The notes under the pieces were generated by a model. That model was not told the origin of the DNA. It searched no databases and saw only the letters and a list, made by a program, of their open reading frames with translations. From contig JBCFYV010000100.1 of NCBI GenBank assembly GCA_039000515.1, positions 54,311,433 through 54,375,432 on the forward strand: a DNA stretch of 64,000 bases, written 5' to 3'. The position numbers and the translations under genes were made by a program. Origin of the DNA: Timema cristinae (lineage: Eukaryota; Arthropoda; Insecta; Phasmatodea; Timematidae). Shown piece by piece: positions 34,201-44,245 of this stretch (positions within the stretch are counted from its first letter, which is position 1; every line of letters begins with the position of its first letter).

Positions 34201-34921
34201 CTTATCAAATGTAAGAGCAGTTTACTGAAAACAAATTTTTTTGAAAAATTGATTACAAACTAAATAATAGGCTACATAATAAAGTTTGTACGACTGCGTT
34301 GTATCATTTTTTTTTCCTTTCTTGTACGGAAATAATTTTTTTTACTTGCTATTCCGGGAGCTGATTTAAAATTCGTAGAGGGTAAAAAGCGAGTGAGGGG
34401 TTGGAAGGGTTAGGGGGCGATAGAAATGTTCAGCTGTAGGAAATATAAAAAAAAAAAACTACGAAAAAGAAAAAAAAGAGGCGATTTCATTCCAACTTGA
34501 AAATATGATTTATTCTGTTGGGTGAGATTGAACACGAGTGGAACTGTAATTATAAATCTATTCACCCCCCCCCTCCCCAACCCTCTTTTCCACCTCTCTT
34601 TCATACCCTTATCTACTTTTAGACTGTTCATTAGAAGTTGTGTACAAGTGTTGGCTAATTGATGAAGTTTTCTGATGGAAGGCCCAACCCATTCGACGCC
34701 AGACGTCGTAAAAAATTAGTTTCTATTGGTCCGCCCGTGGAAAAGAGGATGAATTATAAATTTTAGGTTAACTGTACTGTTTCGCCAACTTTATGACGTG
34801 GCCTGGTTTTTATTCTGTTGTCAGTTAAATGCGGTAAAAATTAAAAATACATACATGCACAAAAGCGAGCTGTATAAATACTTGAAACATATTCTGTTTA
34901 TGATTAGTTAATTTAATTTTT
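34201..34921. other. No gene seen
   Basis: Contains an A tract (about 34449-34458) and a C run (about 34565-34572). Unassigned. Confidence 0.4.
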
Positions 34922-35143
34922 TATAGCACACCGTCTTACTCTAAGTTTGGAGTAGGGATTAGGAAGGTTATGTCTAGAGGAAGTGTACCAGTATTTTCGT
35001 GGAGGGAGAGTAGAAAACAATTTTGGAAAAACTACCCTCACTACACCCGAACAAGATTCAAATCTCTATCCCCCTCCCCGTTATCGGCAGTCTAATCTAC
35101 TGTGAACGTAGCGTCTTATATCATGCGTCCAACGAAGCGGGTT
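34922..35143 (-). mobile_element. SINE-A, internal deletion in the 3' module
   Basis: Jumps from CACACCGTCTTACT to TAGGGATTAGGAAGG, skipping most of the shared 3' module. The head CATGCGTCCAACGAAGCGGG is intact. Confidence 0.8.
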
Positions 35144-35207
35144 GGTTTAATTCATTAAATTTGTTTACAGCATACCATTAATAAAATATTTAATTATTAC
35201 ATAGACG

Positions 35208-35497
35208 GGTGACCTGGTGTTCTAGGGGTCCGGTGTTCAATCCCCGGTCCCGGCAAAGATTTATCTGATTACCAAACCCTTCCTTCACCTCTGACAAGAC
35301 ATCTTGTGAATGTGTGGAATGCCAGGCCTCCACCGTGGTTCGGATCCCACGATAAACTGTAGGTCCTCCATTTCATCTCACACTCACCCTACCATCACAC
35401 ATTAGCGTTAGTGCGTATAACTCGAACGGGTAGTAAGACGCGGTGCTAATAATAACAGTAGTAATAATAATAGTAAGACGCGGTGGTAATAATAATA
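35208..35497 (+). mobile_element. SINE-B with duplicated tail (short subtype)
   Basis: Head GGTGACCTGGTGTTCTAGGG with a deletion across the anticodon region. The 3' terminus AGTAAGACGCGGTG occurs twice (about 35433 and 35472), each followed by AAT units. The flanking duplication ATTACATAGACG (35196-35207 and 35498-35509) encloses both tails, so they arrived in one insertion. Confidence 0.94.
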
Positions 35498-35566
35498 ATT
35501 ACATAGACGTTAAAATATAGTAGCAAGGATATAAATTATGTTTATCATATAAAAAAGAATAGATTT

Positions 35567-35732
35567 TTCTATAGCCACGTCCCATTTGGGTTGTATGCAA
35601 ATGTACTAATTATTACTCTATATGTGTGTTGAGGAGAAAGGTATAATTCAAAGAATGTGTTACCTCATTTGAATGGGGAAATAGTGGAAAAAACACTCGC
35701 TCATGATTCGAAACCTGATCACGTCATACGAC
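35567..35732 (-). mobile_element. SINE-A, degraded
   Basis: TTTGGGTTGTATGCAAATGT, body TGTTACCTCATTTGAATGG, B box complement ATGATTCGAAACC. Confidence 0.55.
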
Positions 35733-35765
35733 TTATTAATTATTATTTCAAACGGGAGAGTTAAT

Positions 35766-35958
35766 TTATTGACGCATCTTACTACCCGTCAGGATTATCC
35801 GGCATTAACTATACTCAAATGGGTATGGGGATGAATACATGTAATTTAGAGTTTATGTACCCACATTTGAGTCGAGGAAGATCGGGAAACCGAATTTGAA
35901 AACATCTAACCTTCCGTGATCTTGCCGTTTACTCCACGTGCTCACATATGCGGGTAGT
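35766..35958 (-). mobile_element. SINE-A, degraded
   Basis: 3' module GACGCATCTTACTACCCGTC, body TATGTACCCACATTTGAGTC. The B box is lost by deletion, and the head end CCACGTGCTCACATATGCGG remains. Confidence 0.6.
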
Positions 35959-36000
35959 AGAACGCTACTAACGGCTTACTATATTAAATAGTAAGACCGA

Positions 36001-36184
36001 AGAAGGGGTTTTTAAAGAAATTTCGCCAGTGAAGAGGGATAGAGAAACCCCAGTATTAAATGAAAATTTGAAAACCAACCCTATTACACCCAGTCAAGAT
36101 TCGAACCTCAACCTTCTTGTCAGGGGCAATCCAAATTCATCGTGAGTCTGACTCATTAAACCACATGACTATCGGTGTGGGTTT
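36001..36184 (-). mobile_element. SINE-A, degraded
   Basis: Body GAAAACCAACCCTATTACAC, B box complement AAGATTCGAACCTC, head CCACATGACTATCGGTGTGG. Confidence 0.6.
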
Positions 36185-36233
36185 TAAATATACTAGGGTT
36201 TTATGAATACGTGGATAAAACAATGAATAGGTT

Positions 36234-36516
36234 TTGACCAAGGTGGACTTGGTTTAAAACGCTCGTGGGTTCAAACCCAGCCTGGGTAAACGATTTTTTT
36301 TATTGAGCGATAAAAATCCGTAGCACAACTTCCTTAGAAGGGAAGTAAAGCCGTCAGTCCCGAGTCGATTGTGGCGTGTAAAAGAAACCTGGAAGGTATT
36401 TTAAAATACCTTTCCTGGCAAAATTGAAAAGACCTTTCGCTCGCGCTCATAGAAATTTTCGTGTGCTGATATAATCAGTCACTTCAGAAAGTCCACGTTA
36501 ATTTATCTCAAATAAA
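36234..36516 (+). mobile_element. SINE-C
   Basis: Forward copy: shortened head CCAAGGTGGACTTGG, B box GGGTTCAAACCCAGCC, body ATAAAAATCCGTAGCACAAC, shared 3' module GTGCTGATATAATCAGTCAC, then AGAAAGTCCACGTTAA. Confidence 0.82.
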
Positions 36517-36549
36517 TACATAATTAAAAGGTAATCAAGATGTAATTGC

Positions 36550-36785
36550 TGGTTTGGTTGTTCTAAAAGCAGCACTCTCATAACATTCTAGACTGCCAAT
36601 GACGTAGAGGTCGGGGTTTGAATCCCAGTCGGGTGTACTGAGGGTGGTTATTATCTGAAAGGTTTCACCTTTCCCGCCACTTAAATGTAGGCACGCTTCC
36701 TCTAAATTCACCCTCTCTCAGCCCTAACATATGAGAGTGAATATGCAGATAAACCCGAACTGGAGGTGAAACTCTTGATTACAAA
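36550..36785 (+). mobile_element. SINE-A
   Basis: Head GGTTTGGTTGTTCTAAAAGC, B box GGGGTTTGAATCCCAG, 3' part AAACCCGAACTGGAGGTGAA. Confidence 0.78.
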
Positions 36786-37079
36786 AATAAATAAATCTTT
36801 GAATTACCTTCTAAATTTGTTATATATATATACCTAGACTTAGCAGTTCAAACATACCAAGCTAGAGGGCGTAATTAGATAAAGTTTATGTTCAAGAACA
36901 ACAGCATTTCTGGAGTTGGCAGGGCAAATATAGATGTCTAGATGCAGAGATAAATATCAACTAATGCTGTTGTTGGAGACATCTAAAGAGAATATATTTC
37001 AAAAAGTAGTCTAACAATCCTATTATCTTATCTTTACCATACTTTCCATAAGCATAACTATGTTGTTCAATTTATATCG

Positions 37080-37270
37080 TAGCGAATAATATCTACAGCA
37101 CAACTTCCCATCGGAAAGGACTTTTAGAAAATATAAACATTTTTTTTTTTGTGGCCAATATTGATAATATCTTTCAAAAATGACAGAAGTAGATCACATG
37201 AATTGTCTTATGAATATATTATAGTAGATTTAGTACCGTTTCTAAAGATGGCTATGGCCCTTCCTATGAA
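37080..37270 (+). repeat. Dispersed repeat family R, copy
   Basis: ACAGCACAACTTCCCATCGG, then GATAATATCTTTCAAAAATG and GATCACATGAATTG, and ends near GGCTATGGCCCTTCCTATGA. Confidence 0.65.
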
Positions 37271-37328
37271 AATTGGACTCACCCAAACTTAACCGATACC
37301 CCTTGGTAATAATTAAATCATAATATCA

Positions 37329-37803
37329 TCTATACTTATAAAATAACATGTTCAGATTGACTGACTGACTGACTGATTCATCATCGCCGAGCGCAAACTA
37401 TCAAGGCTACAAGCATGAAATTCGGACTGTATATTCATTTTGTTATATAGGCACCCACTAAGAAAGGATTTTAGAAAATTACACCCCAAAGGGGTCAGAA
37501 TAGGGGATGATAATATGTATGATAATATGTATGAAAGTCCGTCATTTTGAAAGTTAAATAAACAAAATTTTGTATTTCGGTTATTGACGTAAAACAAATA
37601 AATACGTGTTTCAGGAATTTTGGAAATTTTATTTAATAAGGGATGAAAAGGGGTGAAAGTTTCTATCGGACTTGCATTATTTTTGATCTGAGGTCAAGTT
37701 ATGGTCATCAACGTAACGTAATATTTTAAATTAATCTGTAAATACATATGTATATTTTCGTATTTGTATATAATCAACTTCCCCGCGGGCAACAGCTATC
37801 TAG
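37329..37803 (+). mobile_element. Helitron-like element G, copy 2
   Basis: Same ends as 32175-32633, again between A (37328) and T (37804). GATAATATGTATGATAATAT shows a 12-bp internal duplication. The terminal hairpin is partly deleted (CCCCGCGGGCAACAG). Confidence 0.8.
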
Positions 37804-37822
37804 TACATCATAAATTATATTT

Positions 37823-37921
37823 GAGGTATTTAACGTGCACTTTCTGAACCGACTGATTATATCAGAACACGACTCATAAATTAAATTAAATATAGAACAG
37901 ACATAAACCCCTGACCTCGGG
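37823..37921 (-). mobile_element. SINE-E 3' fragment
   Basis: GAGGTATTTAACGTGCACTT, then TGAACCGACTGATTATATCA and part of the body. No head. Confidence 0.65.
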
Positions 37922-37924
37922 CTA

Positions 37925-38070
37925 TTTAAGGCGGTGACACGAGAAAAGGACAGTGTTTTTGCAATTTTTACAACAAAAAATATTTTTGACCAAAATAAAT
38001 AAAAAAATGCTCTAGTAAAAACTTAAGAGTTTAGTTTTCTTCACATAGTGACATCAACATTTGTTGAATT
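37925..38070. mobile_element. Foldback family F, left-arm copy
   Basis: GACCAAAATAAATAAAAAAA, TTAAGAGTTTAGTTTTC and GACATCAACATTTGTTGAAT follow the left arm. As at 18.8 kb, a SINE-E 3' module lies next to it. Confidence 0.6.
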
Positions 38071-38759
38071 TCTTGTTTGGGTCACAAATCGCGCGGGTAA
38101 TTTTAGTATAGTTTTGATGCAAACAATTTTACATGGTAACAATTTAGCCAGGACACTCGGTTAAAAAAAAAATATTAGACTAATATCCATGCAAATAAAG
38201 TCCTGGAAACGGTTGATGATGATGATGATTATGATGAGCCCAATTTGACTAATTATGTTTTTATTATTGTTAATATGTCAATTATATTTCAATTTAATAT
38301 TTTAATATTTACAGATAACAATTACAATTATAAAATACATATAAAGATTAAGATTTTGGAAGACTTATGAGACCATTTGCTGAAATAGTACCGAATATAT
38401 GGTTTTGAGAAACAATAATTCTCTCTCATAAAGTTTTTAAATAAAATTCTAAAAATAAAAAAAATCTCGTATAGCTTCAAGTGCTTACTATATTGGTGAT
38501 GTGCATTTTTTAAATTATTTTCTTTTAGGTTTTGATATAAATATTAATTTAAAATAAATGATATCCCTTTGTTGGTACGATTTCAGCAACCCCTCCCCTA
38601 TATAGAAGCGGTTTGTTCCCCAAGAGCCCGTTAGATGATTACAGCAAAGTCCCGCCTCCATAACACTTTTGTTATGGCTCTCTAATGAGTGGTGTAGTCT
38701 ATTTACTCGACAGACTCTTTGAACGTAACTTAAGAGAAGAGGGGAATGGCTTGGCTTCT

Positions 38760-38791
<32 letters not shown>

Positions 38792-38985
38792 TGATGGTGA
38801 GTCTAAATAATTGCTACTAACGAACATACTCTACCTCCCCACACCACCTCTATCCTCTTAAAATTGCGATCAATTCCCAGGGAGGACGATCTCGTAATTA
38901 CTAAAACTTTAACTGAATTGCGACTTAAGTTTGCGGTAGATGTCACAACTGGCCACCATTGTGGTTTTATTATTTTATTACTCTC
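38071..38985. other. 0.9 kb; LINE tail trace, no gene
   Basis: 38196-38238 reads CCTGGAAACGGTTGATGATG with GAT repeats, like the 3' end of the LINE fragment at 43.9-44.2 kb. A (GA)n-G run lies at about 38760-38790. The rest is AT-rich and unassigned. Confidence 0.4.
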
Positions 38986-39182
38986 ATCCGCTTCGCGTGT
39001 GGTCGAATGGTATTAAAGGGAGTTATTCCCCCCCTTACTCCCCCCCCCCACAAAAAAGGCCTTGACTACCGATTATGGGGAGATCAGGGTTTGAATCCCG
39101 GGCCGGATGGAATTAAGGTGGGTTATTCCACAATGTGATTTTCCCATTCTACTTCTATGTAAATGTGGGTATATATATATAT
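38986..39182 (+). mobile_element. SINE-A with C-run insertion
   Basis: Head CATCCGCTTCGCGTGTGGTC, a C-rich insertion at about 39028-39050, B box GGGTTTGAATCCCGGG, body TTTTCCCATTCTACTTC. Confidence 0.68.
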
Positions 39183-39529
39183 TTTTAAATTCTGTTGTAA
39201 TTAAATTGTTATTTTTAAGCTCGTGCTTATTTCGTCGTCAAATTCACACCGAGGGAGTGTTTTAAGCGCGGGAGGGTTTTATGTAAATCTGACAAGAATA
39301 TTAAATAAACAAACCCATTTAAATGCACAAACAGTTTGGATTGCAGATAAACACTGGGGATAGAGCGTGGCTTTATTCACGGAGCCAGTGGCGTAAGAAG
39401 GTTTACTAAAAAAAGGAGTACAAATAAATAATATCTTATATTTTAATGGATCACAATAGGTGGCGTGTTGATAAAACAAGAGGGGATTTTTCTTTTTTAC
39501 CTCACGTATGTACAACAATTGAAGGAGAA

Positions 39530-39638
39530 ATGATGAAGGTATAGTTTAAAGAGAATGTAGCAGCATTTGCGTAGGAGAGTGCGGAGCCTTTTAAGGAAAC
39601 ACCACCGGGATTCAAACCCCTATCTCAATGCGATTACA
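39530..39638 (-). mobile_element. SINE-A fragment
   Basis: Body AGCAGCATTTGCGTAGGAGA and B box complement GGGATTCAAACCCC. Confidence 0.58.
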
Positions 39639-39723
39639 GATGTGGCTGGGGTAGTGTCGTGGCTTGTTGCCAGAGTAAGCAGAGTTAATTTAAACGGTTC
39701 CTGTGATTTGAGTTGTTTTTGTC

Positions 39724-39965
39724 ACTGAGTTCCATACTCATCCAAACTATACGCATACGTACTAACTACGCTGATGGGTTAGGTATGAGTAAGGTTGAGT
39801 TTAAATGAAATGTACCCGCAATTGCGTGAATTTTAAGTGGATTTTTTTTTTTAAACCTCCCTTATTACACCTGGCCTGGATTTTTATCTTGCTCTCCGCG
39901 TCATCTGTAGTTCAGTCTATTGCGAGAGTGACGCCTTACCCACTTCGATGGCCGTGATGTTTAAC
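39724..39965 (-). mobile_element. SINE-A with a second head fragment in opposite orientation
   Basis: Reverse copy with body AATGTACCCGCAATTGCGTG. Its head stops at GTGACGCCTTA (about 39935) and is followed by CCCACTTCGATGGCCGTGAT, which is a forward head start. Confidence 0.68.
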
Positions 39966-40148
39966 ATTTTGTTTCAAGAGTGTCCGATCACATGAACATA
40001 ATTGTGTTTGGTTTGGTTTGGTTCGCTCCCTGCACAGCTTAACTATACTATAAGCAATACAGATTTGTAATACATATTGCCTAATGTAATATATTTAGGC
40101 GGTTTCCCTGTAACGCACAAATTGTTTGTAAGTTTTAATTTGCCGAAG

Positions 40149-40389
40149 ACCCGCTTCGGCGGCTGCCTGGTCTAACGCGCTACTCTCGTAGTAGATTAGA
40201 CTGCCGATGGTGGGAGGTTAGTGTTTGAACCCAATCGAGAACACTGAGGTTTATTTATTAAATGGTTTTCCAATCTGCCACCACGCAAATCAAGGAACAT
40301 TTCTTCTAAATGGAACTTTCCTAATCCCTAACCCATTAGCATAATTAGTACAAAGGCGTATAACCATAAGACGTGGTGATAAAAAAAAT
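40149..40389 (+). mobile_element. SINE-A, well preserved
   Basis: ACCCGCTTCGGCGGCTGCCT head, B box AGTGTTTGAACCC, body AATGGTTTTCCAATCTGCC, 3' module TTAGCATAATTAGTACAAAG. The CCCGAACGGG stem is deleted. Confidence 0.85.
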
Positions 40390-40935
40390 ACCAAAAAAAT
40401 ATATTTCAGCTCAATATTAAAGAAATAATTAGTTTTTATATTTTTTATCGTAAATATATTTGACGGGACAGCCATGTTTTCTAATGACAAGATTTTTATT
40501 TAAAAAAATTATTTTATTGAATTATTGAGATATTTAAAAGTTAAATAAGGTTAAAGCTGTCTGAATATTTTAATAAAATCTTTGAGATATTTAAAAAAAT
40601 AGCATTAAACGAAAAATGCATGTTTATAAAAATATGATGTTAATTTTGTGTACTGCGAAAATAGGTATCTGAAAACTTTGCAATGAAAATATCAAACAAT
40701 AATTAACCTTGGCTATTTGGTATATCATTTTGAAGGGTCCTTTAATATTAAATTTTAGTCATCACAACTAGCGTAAAGTAAGCACCGAATCCCCTCTTAG
40801 GTTCAAATAAATTCTATTTTTTCCAGACCATATTAATTTAAAATTCAATAACAATTATGTTTTCAAAAGAGTGTCACATTAAAATAAATTTAAATCTTTA
40901 TTTTTACCTTCTTTTACCATAACTCTCGTATTTTT
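40390..40935. other. AT-rich, no gene seen
   Basis: Nothing recognised. Confidence 0.45.
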
Positions 40936-41183
40936 TTTAGCACCAAGTTTTATTACTCCTGAGGGGTATACACCTATGCACTAATTACGCTAATGTGTTA
41001 GGGATTAGGAGAGGTTAAATTTAAAGGAAGTGTTACCGGATTTGATTGGAGGAATAATGGAAAAAATTCTAGAAAAAAACCACCCTCAGTTCACTCTACT
41101 GGGATTGAACCCCGATATCCCCGTCATCGACAGTCCAGTTCATTGTGGGTGTGACGCCTTAGACCGTACGACCACTGAATCTA
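40936..41183 (-). mobile_element. SINE-A
   Basis: TTTAGCACCAAGTTTTATTA, body GAAAAAAACCACCCTCAGTT, B box complement GGGATTGAACCCC, head TAGACCGTACGACCACTGAA. Confidence 0.85.
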
Positions 41184-41212
41184 GTAGTTCATATGGCCAT
41201 CTATTGAAATTA

Positions 41213-41378
41213 TAAGTCCCAAGTACGATTCCCGAAATGTCCTAAAAAAAATATTGGCAAAAATTGGGGATTGCTGAATTAAACGGCTATGGTACTGGAT
41301 GCTGTGTCTAATAAAGTTAGCTTGTAAGTCGTGTGTTGATATAATCAGTCTATTCAGAAAGTACACGTTAAATACAAA
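41213..41378 (+). mobile_element. SINE-E, 5' part reduced
   Basis: B box GTACGATTCCCG, body GGATGCTGTGTCTAATAAAG, module GTTGATATAATCAGTCTATT, then AAAGTACACGTTAAATAC. Alignment with the complement of 18950-19166 is collinear. Confidence 0.72.
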
Positions 41379-41494
41379 AAAATAAATTTGTAAAACAAAA
41401 TTACCTTTCTTTAGGTGTGTGTGTGCGCGCGTGTATATATATATATAAAAAAACACACACACACCTAAAGAAAGGTAATTTTGTTTTACAAATT

Positions 41495-41500
<6 letters not shown>
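41379..41500. repeat. Perfect 47-bp inverted repeat (hairpin)
   Basis: Arms 41379-41425 and 41454-41500 are exact complements (AATTACCTTTCTTTAGGTGT and so on), separated by a 28-bp GC/TA loop. The left arm starts just where SINE-E ends. Confidence 0.95.
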
Positions 41501-41531
<31 letters not shown>

Positions 41532-41533
<2 letters not shown>

Positions 41534-42120
41534 GAGCCCTGCATTTGTGGAGATCGCGATAATTCGCGAATGTTAGATATGGCATTTTTTCTTTCAGATG
41601 TTCACATTTCAGGTTACCCTGATTGCAAATATATGCTCAGAATTGTCGCGATATTCGCGATTTTAAACGATGTCCGCGATAATCGCGATTTTCAGCATTC
41701 GCGCTAATATTTTGGGATATTGAAAAATAAATTTTTGTGTAATATTTTGTCTTTGTGACTTGTACATACTTTTCCCGGACCAGCTGCCGCTAAATCTTAC
41801 TTTTTTAATAAGTTGACAGCACATGTTTTTGCGGACTAGTGTTTTTTTACCGTTTTGTCCAAACAAAATGTAATTTTTTGTTTTCACTTCAATATGTTTA
41901 GTTTACCCGCTTCAAACATTGTCCTGGAAGTCTAGTTTTTACCCAACAAAGTCACCTTATTCACGAAAGTTTGGTAAAAAACCACTTTTTTAACGCTTTT
42001 GCCTAATTCGATAATTTTGTCGCAAAAATAGGATTTTTGTAATTCACCGCTTATTCACCGCTTTTGGGAAACTTAAAAACGAAATTGGGCTTTTTTATTC
42101 ACCATAAAAGCAGGGCTCTG
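41532..42120. mobile_element. hAT-like non-autonomous transposon
   Basis: Terminal repeats CAGAGCCCTGC and GCAGGGCTCTG (11 bp, exact). Near-match 8-bp flanks TATACACA/TATATATA sit in a TA microsatellite, so the duplication is uncertain. Subterminal TCGCGAT/ATCGCGA words recur six or more times between 41550 and 41710. A minus-strand frame (41663-41887, 74 residues) shows no domain I can name. Confidence 0.65.
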
Positions 42121-42128
42121 TATATATA

Positions 42129-42196
<68 letters not shown>

Positions 42197-42228
42197 TGAG
42201 AGAGAGGAGAGAGAGAAGAGAGAGAGAA
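42121..42228. repeat. (TA)n-(GA)n microsatellite
   Basis: TA/TG units to 42182, then an imperfect GA run. Confidence 0.95.
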
Positions 42229-42793
42229 TAGTATACATACGATTAAATTGATTTGAATGTAATTTTGAAAAATTTAAACGTAAGGCTTTGGGAAGTTTCC
42301 TATAAACATCTGCCCTCCCCTTTATCTCACCTTTACCCCCCCCCCACCCCCCAATTTGTCTAAGGTGGACTCGCCTGTCTAACTACTATCAGCCACTGGA
42401 CCCGGCGCGTCGCCACACTGCTGACACATTGACCGACGCCGACGTCACTCCTGCTTTCCGACAAGCGTCGCCCCGTGGTCACACCAGCGTTGCGACGACG
42501 ACGCGGCGCCCTTCCGATCCATCTGTTATAGATCACGTCGCTTCCATTCAATAGATTCGAAATTTGAATTTGTCTCTCGTTCGTTTGTCAGAATAGTTTG
42601 ATTGAATATCGATCTTTAGGTGCTTTATCTTGTAATTTTCACGCTCGCTCTCTGAACACAGACAGCTATCAGTATGTGGCTTATTAACCTAAAACAACAT
42701 TTACGACTGACTTTTAACTGCATCGGTGTTTTCGAAGACTAAACGCCAAGTTCTTCGGTTTGATTTACCGATGATAAGAATATCGGGGCTAAA
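42229..42793. other. CpG-rich unique island with flanks
   Basis: 42395-42545 is dense in CpG (GACCGACGCCGACGTCACTC, GCGACGACGACGCGGCGCCC) in an otherwise AT-rich region and matches no repeat here. It could be a host promoter or untranslated first exon. No TATA box, splice site pair or convincing frame settles it. Confidence 0.4.
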
Positions 42794-42899
42794 AACCCAG
42801 CCGATTGTAATGAGAATCAGGTTTCTACTCTCTCTCTCTCCACGCAAATGTGGGTACATTCACTATTAATTATATCTTACTCACCTCCCCTATCAGTTG
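42794..42899 (+). mobile_element. SINE-A body fragment
   Basis: CTCTCTCTCCACGCAAATGT and GGGTACATTC, cut off where the reverse SINE-A begins. Confidence 0.55.
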
Positions 42900-42900
42900 T

Positions 42901-43150
42901 TTTTAGCACCAAACCGGTTAGAGTTGTACGCCTATGTATTAATTACTCTAGTATGTTAGGGATGAGGAAGATCCCATTTAGAGGAAGTGTAATTACATTT
43001 TCGGGGAGTGGGGGGGGGGGGGGGGTGGAAAAACCATCTAACAAAAACACCCTCAGTACACCCAGCAGAGGTTTCAATTCCCAATCTCCTCATCCAGTCC
43101 AGTCTATTGCTATAGTGACGCCTTAAACCACGTGGCCACCAAAGAGGGTA
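42901..43150 (-). mobile_element. SINE-A with G16 expansion
   Basis: TTTTAGCACCAAACCGGTTA, an expanded G run at 43010-43025 within GGAGGGAGAGTGG, head AACCACGTGGCCACCAAAGA. Confidence 0.85.
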
Positions 43151-43914
43151 CATTAAAAAAAAATGATTATAATCTATGGGTGATTTGCGTCCAAAACCTT
43201 CTCAAGATATTTTTACTGTACGACTGATCATTTTAAATATAGTCTATGGTTGTATTTTTATGGAGACTTTTTTTTTGGTCGATTGGCTCACAAAAACAAA
43301 AAAAGGAGTTATTTCTCTCTTAACTAGAAATTCTACAATAAATCTACAATATTTTTATATATTTCTTAGTTTTATATATATATATATAAAGCAACCAAAA
43401 GGGTTTGTGTGGGTAAACCTTTGTTTTCGACAAGTATTTAGTTGTGGATTATATTAGGGAGATAAAAGAGACGGATTGAAACTGACAGGGCTCTGGTCTC
43501 TCAGAGGTAAATAATACCTCTTTTAGAACCAACATGTTATATTCTCCTGGTAGTGATGTTGAAACAGATGGTTTGCAGTCTGCCACGTGCGCGCGTGGAG
43601 GGCAGTCAAGCAAGCCTCAAGGGGGGGGGGGGATAAGGACGACGGAGAAAGGAGGGACAGGAATAAAGATAAATGTACACAAAGAGAGGAGAACGATAAA
43701 GAGAACGAAGAAGGAAAAGAGGTGGGAGATAGAGTTGGCGTCGACTACCCACATGTTGACATAGAGGCTTTTAGGCATTAGCAAACCCACAGAGGTATTA
43801 TCTGCTTGGAAAAACTTAACTGGGATCACGTTCATATGTACGGATTTACACAACGTGGAGTAGAAAGAGGAGATGTAATGAAAGAGTCGGGGGTACATGG
43901 AGTACATGATAGTA
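43151..43914. other. No gene seen
   Basis: Purine-rich from 43620 on (G12 run at 43621-43632, then AGGA/GAAG-rich). Overlapping short frames here are low-complexity. (TA)n lies at 43371-43387. Confidence 0.4.
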
Positions 43915-44245
43915 AAGGAAGAAAAAATGAGGATGGTATGGACATTTAATGAGGATGTTGGAGTACATGAGATAGAGGAAGCAAGAATGAGATGATATGA
44001 TTATGTAATAAGGATGGATAAGGAGAACATATAAAAGAGAATGATGGAAATGAAGTATGTAGAGAAAATACTGCAAAGCAGACCACGAAAGATATGGGAA
44101 GAACAGTTAATAGAAAATGTGCAAGTGAGAGGAGAAGAATGGAAGCAATTAAAGAGGAGGTATGGTGAAAGGATAGAGGAATATGGAGGTATTTTACTGA
44201 ACTGACCGCAGGCTGGAAACTGTTGATGATAATGATGATGATGGC
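43915..44245 (+). pseudogene. LINE ORF2 C-terminal relic, second family
   Basis: The frame through 43980-44210, with stops, reads RMDKENI, KRMMEMKYVEKI, RPRKIWEEQLIENVQVRGEE, WKQLKRRYGERIEEYGGILL, then PQAGN after a stop. The order (Y/W)GHVxRM, GRPRxxWxEQ, RG-x-x-W, DR-x-x-W is that of the C-terminal tail of many arthropod non-LTR elements. It ends in a (GAT)n tail (about 44222-44241). It has three or more stops, plus a partial tandem duplication at 43900-43985. Confidence 0.68.

Noticed and set aside
42360..42551. Minus-strand 63-residue Arg-rich frame
   Set aside because: It lies in CpG-rich sequence where stops are rare. It has no domain or neighbouring exon. The island itself is reported as a possible regulatory region.
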